From NCBI GenBank assembly GCA_963977415.1, contig CAXBOS010000003.1, positions 186,001 through 250,000 of the forward strand: a stretch of 64,000 nt of DNA, written 5' to 3'. Positions 1 through 8,010 of this stretch are shown piece after piece (within the stretch, counting starts at the first letter, position 1; every line of letters starts with the position of its first letter). The notes under the pieces are model-generated. The model saw only the letters and a program-made list of their open reading frames with translations, had not been told where the DNA came from and made no database searches. This DNA is from Croceimicrobium sp963977415 (GTDB lineage Bacteria; Bacteroidota; Bacteroidia; Flavobacteriales; Schleiferiaceae). The position numbers were made by a program, and so were the translations under genes.

Positions 1-562
1 GGTAAAACCAGCGTTTGGTCGCGCCAAGATCTTTAACCGAATCGAGTTTTCCGTTCGCCATTACTTCATAGCCACTTGCGAATTCTATATCGCAGGAAAA
101 AATAATTTTATCGGTTTGCTTATCATAATGCGGTATCCAATGGCGGTGATCAATACCCTGACCTTGGGTCCAAATCTGCCTGCGAGCACGTCGCGTTTCA
201 TCTTGCCAACCAATAAAATGGAGGCCTTTAATAGGATGCGCTTGATATTTAATTTGCAGGACATTAGTATCTAACACCTGAAAGGCTTTAATAAAAATGG
301 CCGTATCATTTTGCGCGAAATCATGTTCTTCCCCATTCCAAATTAAGCTTTCCACCTTTATTTTCGGGCCATTAAGGTAGAACTCTTGACCATCTTTTAA
401 ATCACTAATACGATGGATTACCTCAGCATTGATATTTTCATTTATTGTATCAAAGCTAGCTTGAAGGTGGAGGCTAATAAAATCTTGTGCTTGTAAATTA
501 GAAACAAAAAAAAGACCGATGAAAAACATCGGTCTTAAAATATTTAGAGGATTTTGAATCAT
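1..562 (-). CDS. M1-family metallo-aminopeptidase, N-terminal part (runs off the left edge)
   Basis: Read on the minus strand, a frame opens at an ATG at 562 and stays open to base 1, so only about 187 N-terminal residues are present. Residues 12-26 look like a signal peptide (MFFIGLFFVSNLQAQ), followed by a beta-rich domain. The stretch around residue 130, IWTQGQGIDHRHWIPHYD, and the later EVMANGKLDSV match the N-terminal domain of M1 aminopeptidases (aminopeptidase N-like). The zinc site HExxH would lie outside the window and cannot be checked. The ATG overlaps the stop of the upstream lipoprotein gene by ATGA, so the two are probably co-transcribed. A second in-frame ATG at 529 gives a more typical signal peptide. 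The likely role is periplasmic or surface peptide trimming. Confidence 0.8.
   Translation of the reverse strand, partial: MIQNPLNILRPMFFIGLFFVSNLQAQDFISLHLQASFDTINENINAEVIHRISDLKDGQEFYLNGPKIKVESLIWNGEEHDFAQNDTAIFIKAFQVLDTNVLQIKYQAHPIKGLHFIGWQDETRRARRQIWTQGQGIDHRHWIPHYDKQTDKIIFSCDIEFASGYEVMANGKLDSVKDLGATKRWFY
506..536 (-). terminator. Terminator-like hairpin inside the M1 signal-peptide codons
   Basis: AAGACCGATG (512-521) and CATCGGTCTT (527-536) form a perfect 10-bp stem with a 5-nt loop. On the minus strand it is followed by eight T (513-506), the form of an intrinsic terminator. It lies within codons about 9 to 19 of the M1 peptidase, after its start codon. Confidence 0.6.
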
Positions 563-1104
563 TTCTTGCTTAGAGTTATTTCGCGTGCTTGGCCAATGGC
601 TTCGAGTTCACGAAGATACAATTCAAGATCAGATTGCGACATATCCTCAGCTATGCCTTTTTTAGCATTGGCATTAATAATATAGACCTTAAAGAAGTTG
701 GTGCCAAAAGGCGCTTCGGTTTGTAGGTCCGTTTCTTTAATTACAAAGCCAACAAAACCAAGTCCGTAATACATACTGTACTCGCGAGTATAGCCGTTGA
801 AGTTTACGGTATTGGGAAGCGTATAGGTAATGTTATCTACTAACTGATAGCCAATTACCACACCATTATTGTAAGTAAACTGATCTAGTTCGGGCGCATT
901 AAACTCTACATAATATTGGAAATCGGCATCGCCTGGTTGGTTAAAGGGCAACCAATCCTGTTCAAAAGCGGTGGCATCGATAATACGATAAGAAAGGCCT
1001 GGCCCGGGAGGTCCCACTGGCCCTTGTGGACCAGGAACATTACTTTCATAAGAACAAGAAGCAAGTGCAAATAGGGCTAAGAAGGAGTAAATTAACTTTT
1101 TCAT
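559..1104 (-). CDS. Small collagen-like lipoprotein, function unknown
   Basis: The start was placed at the ATG at 1104, giving 181 residues. It yields a clear lipoprotein signal, MKKLIYSFLALFALASC, with the acylated Cys at residue 17; the frame is open further upstream but that extension carries no plausible start of this type. Right after the lipobox come short Gly-X-Y triplets (GPQGPVGPPGPG), as in many Bacteroidota lipoproteins described as collagen-like. The rest is a compact domain rich in Tyr and Phe that I do not recognise. The gene is followed by the M1 peptidase with a 4-bp overlap, so the two may act together at the envelope, but no function can be assigned. Confidence 0.75.
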   Translation of the reverse strand: MKKLIYSFLALFALASCSYESNVPGPQGPVGPPGPGLSYRIIDATAFEQDWLPFNQPGDADFQYYVEFNAPELDQFTYNNGVVIGYQLVDNITYTLPNTVNFNGYTREYSMYYGLGFVGFVIKETDLQTEAPFGTNFFKVYIINANAKKGIAEDMSQSDLELYLRELEAIGQAREITLSKK

Positions 1105-1181
1105 GGTATTGGTATTTCGTTGTATTAAGTATTTAAAGAATCGTGCCACAAAATAAAAAGGAAGGTTTTAAGGCTAAATTA

Positions 1182-3284
1182 TCAGCTAATTCTTCCCCAG
1201 TCGACTTTACCGTGCTTGCGCCTTTCGAACTCGTGCAAGATACTGCGATGGAGCTCTTGTTTGAGATTTGGGTCGGCCGCAAATAAATCTGTCAAAGCGC
1301 GGCGCGACAAATCCATCAAGGGGCCGTCGTGGCGCAGATCGGCCAGGTGTAAATCTAAATTACCACTTTGCCGAGTTCCTAAAATATCGCCTGGCCCACG
1401 TAATTTTAAATCGACATCCGCAATTTCAAAACCATCTTGGGTGCGCACCATCGTCTTAATCCGGGTCTTCGCATCCTGACTTAATTTAAAGCTGGTCATT
1501 AAAATACAATAACTCTTCTCGGCCCCACGGCCCACCCTACCCCGTAATTGATGAAGCTGACTAAGACCAAAACGCTCGGCCGATTCAATAACCATTACAC
1601 TAGCATTGGGCACATTAACCCCTACTTCAATAACGGTAGTAGCCACCATTATTTGGGTTTTCCCCGAGGCAAAACGCTGCATTTCAAAATCTTTATCCTC
1701 AGGTTTCATTTTACCATGAACCACGCTTACCTGGTATTTCGGACGCGGAAAGGCGCGGCAAATACTCTCGTAACCGTCCATCAAATCTTTGTAATCTAAA
1801 GTTTCCGACTCTTCAATCAGAGGGTAAACGATATAAACTTGTCGCCCTAAATCGATCTCTTTTTCTAAAAAGCCAAAGAGCGCATTGCGATCTTTATCGT
1901 AAGCATGGGTGGTTTTAATGGGTTTTCTGCCAGGAGGTAACTCATCGATTACCGACAATTCTAAATTGCCATAAATACTCATTGCTAAAGTGCGCGGAAT
2001 TGGGGTGGCAGTCATTACTAAAATATGCGGCGGCAATTTATTCTTCTTCCACAATTTCGCGCGTTGGGCCACACCAAAACGATGCTGCTCATCTACCACG
2101 GCCAAACCGAGGTTTTTATATTTCACTTTATCTTCCAAAAGGGCATGAGTCCCGATTAGTATATCTAAAGAACCATCTTCCAAGGCAGCATGGATTTCGC
2201 GGCGACCAGCGGTTTTAACCGAACCCGTTAAAATCGCCACTTTAATATCCATATCTGTCAACAATTCCATAATCCCGGTGAAGTGTTGCTGGGCTAAAAT
2301 CTCAGTAGGCGCCATTAAGCAAGCCTGATAGCCATTATCAATAGCCATTAACATCGCTAAAAGAGCCACCATGGTTTTTCCGCTGCCCACATCGCCCTGT
2401 AAAAGGCGATTCATATGCTGACCAAAGCGCATGTCGTTGCGGATTTCCTTTAAAACTCTTTTCTGCGCACCGGTTAATTCGAAAGGTAAAACCTCTTTGT
2501 AAAAGTGGTTGAAATGCTTGCCAATTGATGTAAATGCAAAAGATTGTGTTTCGTGGTGGTGCTGTCTCTTTTGAGCGGCAACTTCCATCTGAAAGAAAAA
2601 TAATTCTTCAAACTTGAGGCGGTTGCGGGCTGCTTCAGCCTCCTCTAAACTATTAGGGTAGTGTATGGCCAGCAATGCATTTTCACGCGGCATTAAACCA
2701 TATCGCTTAGTAAAATGCGGCGGAAAGAAATCAGGTAACTGTCCTTGCAGTTGCGGAATTAAGCTGCGTGTTAAGCGCGCTAAAGTTTTATTATTGAGTC
2801 CCTTTTTATTGAGTTTCTCCGAACTAGGGTACAGGGGCTGTAAACCTTTGGTGGGACTTTTTTTAAAGTCTTCTACCAATTCTAGTTCGGGATGTGGGAA
2901 ACTAAAAGTGCCATTAAAAAAGTTTGGCTTACCATATAAAACGTAAGCCGTATTTAATTTCAACGACTTTTTAATCCAAGCTGCACCCGTAAACCAAATC
3001 AGCTCTACCGAACCCGTTCCATCTTGGAAGGTGGCGGTTAAACGCTGCGACTTCCCCTTCCCTGCCACCTCTTGCATAGCTGTGATTTTTCCTACTATTT
3101 GTATCTCCGAAAGGGAAGAATTAAGGTCGGAAATTCTGTAAAATTGGCTGCGATCAACATAGCGATATGGATACAACTTTAACAGATCTGAAAAGCGAAA
3201 AATTCCTAATTCGGCTTTTAACAAATCTGCTTTAGCGGGACCAACTCCTTTCAAATACTCTATGGCGGTGCTTAGCAAAGACAT
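1182..3284 (-). CDS. recG: ATP-dependent DNA helicase RecG
   Basis: RecG is a branch-migration helicase that remodels stalled replication forks and Holliday junctions in the cytoplasm. The chosen ATG at 3284 gives 700 residues starting MSLLSTAIEYLKGVGPAKA, the usual RecG N-terminus and length; a longer open frame to 3386 is not convincing. The N-terminal third contains the wedge/OB domain (IQIVGKITAMQEVAGKG...). The helicase core shows Walker A LLQGDVGSGKT, the DEQH box VVDEQHRFGV, motif III MTATPIPRT and motif VI QLRGRVGRG. It lies 77 bp upstream of the lipoprotein gene on the same strand. Family assignment is secure. Confidence 0.95.
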   Translation of the reverse strand: MSLLSTAIEYLKGVGPAKADLLKAELGIFRFSDLLKLYPYRYVDRSQFYRISDLNSSLSEIQIVGKITAMQEVAGKGKSQRLTATFQDGTGSVELIWFTGAAWIKKSLKLNTAYVLYGKPNFFNGTFSFPHPELELVEDFKKSPTKGLQPLYPSSEKLNKKGLNNKTLARLTRSLIPQLQGQLPDFFPPHFTKRYGLMPRENALLAIHYPNSLEEAEAARNRLKFEELFFFQMEVAAQKRQHHHETQSFAFTSIGKHFNHFYKEVLPFELTGAQKRVLKEIRNDMRFGQHMNRLLQGDVGSGKTMVALLAMLMAIDNGYQACLMAPTEILAQQHFTGIMELLTDMDIKVAILTGSVKTAGRREIHAALEDGSLDILIGTHALLEDKVKYKNLGLAVVDEQHRFGVAQRAKLWKKNKLPPHILVMTATPIPRTLAMSIYGNLELSVIDELPPGRKPIKTTHAYDKDRNALFGFLEKEIDLGRQVYIVYPLIEESETLDYKDLMDGYESICRAFPRPKYQVSVVHGKMKPEDKDFEMQRFASGKTQIMVATTVIEVGVNVPNASVMVIESAERFGLSQLHQLRGRVGRGAEKSYCILMTSFKLSQDAKTRIKTMVRTQDGFEIADVDLKLRGPGDILGTRQSGNLDLHLADLRHDGPLMDLSRRALTDLFAADPNLKQELHRSILHEFERRKHGKVDWGRIS

Positions 3285-3713
3285 AAGGCTAAGATAGAAC
3301 CACAGCGGGGAAAGAGGAAGAATATGCCTTATATTTTTCATTATTGCTTTGTGCGAAAAAACATCTTTCCTAAAAATCAACCGCAAAGCACAAAAAAAAT
3401 GCTAGCTTGTAATCTAAGTTCGATTTAAAATCAGGCCTCACACCATTTATCTCTTTGTAAATAAGGGTGGAAATATGAGTTTATAATTTTAGGTCGAACG
3501 GCTGTTTGCAAATGATTACTCCCTACTATGGCCAAAATAAAAATCAGGACCCTCGCCCATTTATGGCAATCTACTGCGTTGCGCTTAGCCCTTCAGTAGC
3601 AAAATTTAGCCTTACAAACAAGCTAAAGCCTTTTGCTTGCTTAGCGATAGAATTGCAATGTGTTCCACTTTATAAACTCTGCTTAATTATTCATCCTCAA
3701 AAAGATTCTGCCA
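3285..3713. other. Intergenic region between recG and the 3714 gene
   Basis: This 429-bp stretch separates divergent genes and must hold both promoters. Short open frames here (for example 3506-3772 on the plus strand) show no family resemblance and look spurious. I see no RNA gene or repeat. Confidence 0.5.
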
Positions 3714-4511
3714 ATGCTCGATTATATCAAAACGGATCAATTACTCCACTTTCTCAGCCAGTTTATAGCTAAAATGAATAGGCAATTCCTATCCGAGAAA
3801 GAAGACGACAGCCATACAAATCTATACTTCGACCCGCTACAAGGCGCCATAATTAGTCATTGGTTAGAGACCGACCTTGGGACTATAGTATTTCGATTAA
3901 ACCTACTGGATTGGTCTTTCGATTTTGTAGATAGTAATTTCACGCTTCTTGACCGAATTGATTTACAAACCACCAAGCTTTCGGAACTTGAACAGTTTAT
4001 TATTTATGGCCTAGAAAAGCTGAGACTAAATGCCAAAGGTTATTCCCGAAAAATGCATTATCAAATCCCAAATTATAATCACAATGATGATTGCTTAAAA
4101 ACCGTGCATCCCTTTCATTTGGAGGAATGGATGACTTACCGGAGTTTGGCGAATAATGCTTGCTATGAAGTTTTAGGAAGTTTACAAAGAACACGGGAGG
4201 TTCGCATTTGGCCGCATCATTTCGATACGACTATTTATTTCATGCTAAAAAACAATGTCAATCTCAGCTTTGGTTTAGCGATGCAAGACAAACATTATCC
4301 TGATCCTTATTTTTACGCTAGCGCATTCAACAGTGCGGGAGAAAGTATTAAGGTAAATCCCTCGCAAAGCTCACTTCTCACTGGCAAATGGATTTCTAGT
4401 GGCGATTTTAATGCGGCCATTTTCAGCTTAAAAGAATTAAACAATAGCCACGAAGATCTTCTCAAAAGCTATATCCGGTCCTTCCTCAAAATTTATCTCA
4501 GCCTTCTTTAA
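3714..4511 (+). CDS. Conserved hypothetical protein, possibly DUF5996-like
   Basis: This is a soluble protein of 265 residues without signal peptide or membrane segments. The C-terminal half contains RIWPHHFDTTIYF, then LSFGLAMQDKHYPDPYFYASAF and LTGKWISSGDFNAAIFSLKEL. The combination WPHHFD ... PDPYFY resembles the DUF5996 group of uncharacterised proteins, which I recall rather than can test here. The His-His-Phe-Asp motif could bind a metal, but that is inference. The ATG at 3714 is the first in frame. A later Met (MNRQFL, residue 21) is an alternative. It stands alone, 205 bp ahead of the ABC permease gene. Confidence 0.6.
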   Translation: MLDYIKTDQLLHFLSQFIAKMNRQFLSEKEDDSHTNLYFDPLQGAIISHWLETDLGTIVFRLNLLDWSFDFVDSNFTLLDRIDLQTTKLSELEQFIIYGLEKLRLNAKGYSRKMHYQIPNYNHNDDCLKTVHPFHLEEWMTYRSLANNACYEVLGSLQRTREVRIWPHHFDTTIYFMLKNNVNLSFGLAMQDKHYPDPYFYASAFNSAGESIKVNPSQSSLLTGKWISSGDFNAAIFSLKELNNSHEDLLKSYIRSFLKIYLSLL

Positions 4512-4715
4512 AGCAGAGTTCCATAACAACTTAGACTATTCAATCAGGTTTTCAATGAAACCCACTATACACCTATGCCTTGATGCCCAATTACACCTTT
4601 GTACCCACGGTAAATAAATTACCTTTGATCCATCAAAGAAAAGGTCCACATAAAAATTAAAGCCGACTCCCCGAGCCTTATCAGTCGTGGTGAGGAACTT
4701 TGGCACTACCGCGGT

Positions 4716-5465
4716 TTGCTTTACAATTTTGCTTACCGTGATTATCGCGCGCGTTATGCCCAAACTTTATTGGGTTATGGTTGGGCTATTATTCAGCCCA
4801 TTATGGCTGCGGCCGTATTGTTTTTCCTCTTCCGTAATTTACTAAAAGTAGAAACGCAAGGGGTCGCATTTTTGAGTTTCACCTTTTCAGGATTGCTTTT
4901 TTGGAATTACTTCGCCTTTGTTTTAAGTCAGAGTGCTGCCTCGCTGATTAGTGCTCAAAGCATGCTGCAAAAAATTTACTTTCCCCGCATTATTCTGCCC
5001 TTATCTAAAGGCTTATTGGGCTTAGTGGAGCTTTCAATTACCTTAGTTCTGTTCCTTTGTATCGCTTTCGCAGATGCGCAGGTAAAACCCCTAGGATTAC
5101 TAAGCTTCATACCCTTAATTATAAGTGTTTTGGCGGCAGCCTGGGGTTTAGGATTATGGCTTTCTGCCTTGAGCATACGTTACCGCGATTTACAACAGGC
5201 CTTGCCCTTTTTACTGCAAATGCTATTTTTTATTAGCCCTATTGCCTACTCGCCGGCCCTAGTGCAAGACCGTTTACCCGAAAGTGTGCAAGCACTTTAT
5301 TACCTAAACCCTATCAGTGGAATCCTCGAACTTTTTCGCGCGGCCCTATTTAATTTAGAGTATCACCCGCAGGCTTGGCTTTCTATTCTTGTTGCCTTTT
5401 TACTTTTTACAAGTGGGTGGTGGTATTTTCATCGCGTAGAACGCAAAATTGCCGACTTGATATGA
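4716..5465 (+). CDS. wzm: Polysaccharide ABC exporter permease (Wzm/ABC-2 type)
   Basis: This is the membrane half of an ABC exporter for O-antigen-type or similar surface glycans. The text YRDYRARYAQTLLGYGWAII near the N-terminus is the classic Wzm signature, followed by about six membrane segments to the end. The given start is a TTG. The frame stays open upstream to a TGA at 4626-4628 and encodes IKADSPSLISRGEELWHYRG, exactly the family's usual pre-TM segment, yet contains no ATG or GTG. So either a rare start codon is used or a one-base indel (A5 run at 4652-4656) has separated it from an ATG at 4583. The gene overlaps wzt by ATGA. Confidence 0.85.
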   Translation: MLYNFAYRDYRARYAQTLLGYGWAIIQPIMAAAVLFFLFRNLLKVETQGVAFLSFTFSGLLFWNYFAFVLSQSAASLISAQSMLQKIYFPRIILPLSKGLLGLVELSITLVLFLCIAFADAQVKPLGLLSFIPLIISVLAAAWGLGLWLSALSIRYRDLQQALPFLLQMLFFISPIAYSPALVQDRLPESVQALYYLNPISGILELFRAALFNLEYHPQAWLSILVAFLLFTSGWWYFHRVERKIADLI

Positions 5466-6613
5466 CTAATGCAATCGAGATTAAAGGTCTCAGCAAAGAG
5501 TATAAGCTGGGCAAAGACAGTAGTTTTTTCGCTCTAAAGGAGATTAACCTTAACTTAGAAAAGGGGAAGGTATTGGGCTTAATTGGCCATAATGGCGCCG
5601 GGAAATCTACCCTACTTAAAATACTTTCGCGCATCACTTATCCTAGTAGTGGTGAGATTGACGTTTACGGAAAGCTCTCTTCCTTATTGGAAGTAGGCAC
5701 TGGTTTTCACCCCGAACTTAGTGGCCGTGAGAACATATTCTTAAACGGCAGCATTTTAGGCATGACCAAAAGCGAGATTAAAGAACGGTTTACTGAAATT
5801 GTTTCTTTCGCGGGGGTAGAAGAGTTTTTAGACCTACCCGTAAAGCGCTATAGCAGCGGCATGTACGTGCGTTTAGCCTTTGCTGTTGCGGCCCATCTTG
5901 ATGCCGAAGTTTTGTTAATTGATGAAGTTCTAGCTGTAGGCGATGCCGAGTTTCAAAAACGCTGTTTGCAAAGAATGGACAGTCTTAGCAAGGAAAAAGA
6001 GCGTAGCATTGTTTTCGTTAGTCATAATATGAGTGCAATTGTTAAACTGTGCGATGAAGTGGCTTGGCTTGAAAAGGGACAAATTATCGCTCGAGGAGCA
6101 CCGCAAGAAATTATTGATCAGTATCTGGCAAAGACCGCCGAATTAAACCGCGATATTCCTGTGCAATTGCGCGATGACCGAGAAGGAGATGGCCGAGCAA
6201 AAATTGTGGATATCAGTATTGCAAAAAATAAGATAGGTGAATTCTTTACCTCGAGCACGGCACTAAATTTAGCAGTGAAATTTGACCTTTTAAACGCAAA
6301 GGCAAAAAACTTCAAACTCGAATTACACCTTTTTAACAGCCGGGGAAATTACCTCAGCACTTTCAGCCATAGCGCGAATTTAAGCGGACTAAAGCAAGAA
6401 TCTTGGCTTTGCGAGGTGAAGGATTTAACCCTAATGCCCGGTGATTTCTTTTTCAATGCGCATCTTTACCTCGACGGACAAAGAGCTGATTTTGTAGGAA
6501 GAGCTTTTTATTTTAAAGTAATCGACGAAAAGTCCGAGGCCAATGAAATCGCCATTAGTCGGCAAAATCCAGGCATCTACTTGCTTAACTCGTGGACAAC
6601 GCTTACACCTTAA
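5462..6613 (+). CDS. wzt: Polysaccharide ABC exporter ATP-binding protein (Wzt)
   Basis: This is the cytoplasmic ATPase partner of the Wzm-type permease. The start is the ATG at 5462, overlapping the permease stop, which gives 383 residues beginning MTNAIEIKGLSKEYKLG. It shows Walker A GHNGAGKS, signature YSSGMYVRLAFAVA, Walker B VLLIDEVLAVGD and the switch His in VFVSHN. Residues beyond about 250 form a separate beta-rich domain (Wzt C-terminal type) that in this family can recognise the glycan's terminal modification before export. Its 3' end overlaps the convergent sulfotransferase gene by 11 bp. Context with sulfotransferases and glycosyltransferases supports export of a possibly sulfated glycan. 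Confidence 0.92.
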   Translation: MTNAIEIKGLSKEYKLGKDSSFFALKEINLNLEKGKVLGLIGHNGAGKSTLLKILSRITYPSSGEIDVYGKLSSLLEVGTGFHPELSGRENIFLNGSILGMTKSEIKERFTEIVSFAGVEEFLDLPVKRYSSGMYVRLAFAVAAHLDAEVLLIDEVLAVGDAEFQKRCLQRMDSLSKEKERSIVFVSHNMSAIVKLCDEVAWLEKGQIIARGAPQEIIDQYLAKTAELNRDIPVQLRDDREGDGRAKIVDISIAKNKIGEFFTSSTALNLAVKFDLLNAKAKNFKLELHLFNSRGNYLSTFSHSANLSGLKQESWLCEVKDLTLMPGDFFFNAHLYLDGQRADFVGRAFYFKVIDEKSEANEIAISRQNPGIYLLNSWTTLTP

Positions 6614-7349
6614 GCTTAGGTTGAGAAGGTCCAAATATTTTTTTGATCTTCATTTTTAACAAGGCACTGGAAGGAATATTTTTATTTTTCAGGTAAATCT
6701 TTTTAGCCGCTTCATACAATTGCTGGTCAACTGTGTTTAAATCTGCTATCTCCGCGGCATGCTCCTTATAAATTGTTTGCCAAAGCTTTTCAGATTTTCG
6801 GCGATTTAGATACGGATAATATACATTTTTAAAGCCCAATTTTAAAGACAAATCTAAAAGGCCTTCATTTAAGTTTTCCGCTACTCCCACCCAATCGAAA
6901 CTATGTAAGTTTTGCAAAGCACCTTGATAAGCGGTTTTTGAATCGGCTTTACTATGGGGACGCCCACTTAGCATTTGACATTGCCAATTTTGCGCATAGT
7001 TAGATTGAAGGTAATCTTTAAAGTTAGCGTAGGACTCGCGCTCTTCTATTAATCGTGGTTCATCAGAGTGCTGTAGATGCACATAGCGTGAAATTACTCG
7101 CGCAACAGGATCACGTAAAAGAGTCGCGCTGAAATAATTATGCTCATGTAAAAGCTCTATTAGCTGATAGCTAAAATGCCCATGTAAAAAGGGGATAGAC
7201 TTATCCAATGCCTCTCTTAATTGTGAATCCTTATCACCCGAAATAATTTGGCTTTGTTGCAATCCGTACTTTTGGTGCAACATATTTACCAAAGTGGTGC
7301 CTCCTGTTTTAGGCAGATGGAGAAAAATTATTTTTCTTTGATCACTCAT
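6603..7349 (-). CDS. Sulfotransferase family protein (Sulfotransfer_2-like)
   Basis: This protein probably transfers sulfate from PAPS to a carbohydrate. The ATG at 7349 gives 248 residues beginning MSDQRKIIFLHLPKTGGTTL, where HLPKTGGTT is the 5'-phosphosulfate-binding loop of carbohydrate sulfotransferases. A second match is the 3'-phosphate region ATLLRDPVARVISRYVH. The frame is open upstream to 7481 but that part overlaps the divergent gene and is not plausible coding. The gene runs against the flanking polysaccharide genes and its start lies only 10 bp from that of the next, divergent sulfotransferase. The acceptor is unknown; a glycan built by the neighbours is the obvious candidate. Confidence 0.85.
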   Translation of the reverse strand: MSDQRKIIFLHLPKTGGTTLVNMLHQKYGLQQSQIISGDKDSQLREALDKSIPFLHGHFSYQLIELLHEHNYFSATLLRDPVARVISRYVHLQHSDEPRLIEERESYANFKDYLQSNYAQNWQCQMLSGRPHSKADSKTAYQGALQNLHSFDWVGVAENLNEGLLDLSLKLGFKNVYYPYLNRRKSEKLWQTIYKEHAAEIADLNTVDQQLYEAAKKIYLKNKNIPSSALLKMKIKKIFGPSQPKLKV

Positions 7350-7359
7350 TAATGCTCCT

Positions 7360-8010
7360 ATGGCCTCAGCCCCCTTTATAATAATTGGCATGCACCGCAG
7401 CGGTACCTCCTTACTTGCAAAAGTACTGGAAAGATCAGGTATTTTTATGGGCGTGGTGAAAGACCATAACTTTGAAGCCATGCATTTTTTAAGTTTAAAC
7501 CAGCAAAGTATGTGGGCCGCAGGTTATGAATGGCATCATCCGGGCGTTCCCACTAAGGAATATTGGAAAACTATTCCCGCGCAGGTTTTATACCGTGAGC
7601 ATTTTAAGCTTGTTGGCCGTGCTGCCTATTGGCTTAATTTACTTAAAAACCCGGCCTGGGGCTTTAAAGACCCGCGCACTACCTTTACCCTGAAAATGTG
7701 GCTAAGCCTTTATCCTAAAGCTAAAGTGATTCACTTATACCGCAATAGCGACGAAGTAATCGCCAGTTTACAAACCCGCAACAAACGCAAGGGTGAAGTC
7801 TATTTTGAGGCACTAGATGATCGTGACTTCTGCCGAGACCTCTGCCTAAAATATCAGGATCAGGCACGTAGTTATGCCGCCGAATTAGGCGATAATTACC
7901 TCGAAATAAATTACCAAGATTTAATAACTCAGGATGAGAAAAGCCTCGTGCAATTGAGCGAATTTTGTGCTAAACCCGTGCGCGAAGCACTTCAATATTA
8001 TCTGCATTAA
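7360..8010 (+). CDS. Sulfotransferase family protein (Sulfotransfer_3-like)
   Basis: This is a 216-residue protein with the PAPS-binding loop IIIGMHRSGTSLLAKVLE at the N-terminus and the second PAPS motif KVIHLYRNSDEVIASL around residue 125, together diagnostic of sulfotransferases. FKDPRTT lies between them. No signal peptide or membrane segment is seen. It starts at the ATG at 7360, 10 bp from the start of the divergent sulfotransferase gene, and its stop overlaps the next glycosyltransferase start (TAATG), so it is translationally coupled to the glycosyltransferases. The two sulfotransferases are different subfamilies, suggesting two separate sulfation steps or acceptors. Confidence 0.85.
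   Translation: MASAPFIIIGMHRSGTSLLAKVLERSGIFMGVVKDHNFEAMHFLSLNQQSMWAAGYEWHHPGVPTKEYWKTIPAQVLYREHFKLVGRAAYWLNLLKNPAWGFKDPRTTFTLKMWLSLYPKAKVIHLYRNSDEVIASLQTRNKRKGEVYFEALDDRDFCRDLCLKYQDQARSYAAELGDNYLEINYQDLITQDEKSLVQLSEFCAKPVREALQYYLH

Noticed and set aside
1216..2946. Several plus-strand frames within recG
   Set aside because: recG is unambiguous on the other strand; these are antisense shadows.
3506..3772. 88-codon plus-strand frame upstream of the 3714 gene
   Set aside because: No family resemblance, composition unlike coding neighbours, and it overlaps the start of a better supported gene.
4536..4763. 75-codon minus-strand frame over the permease start
   Set aside because: It is the shadow of the permease N-terminal region and has no family resemblance.
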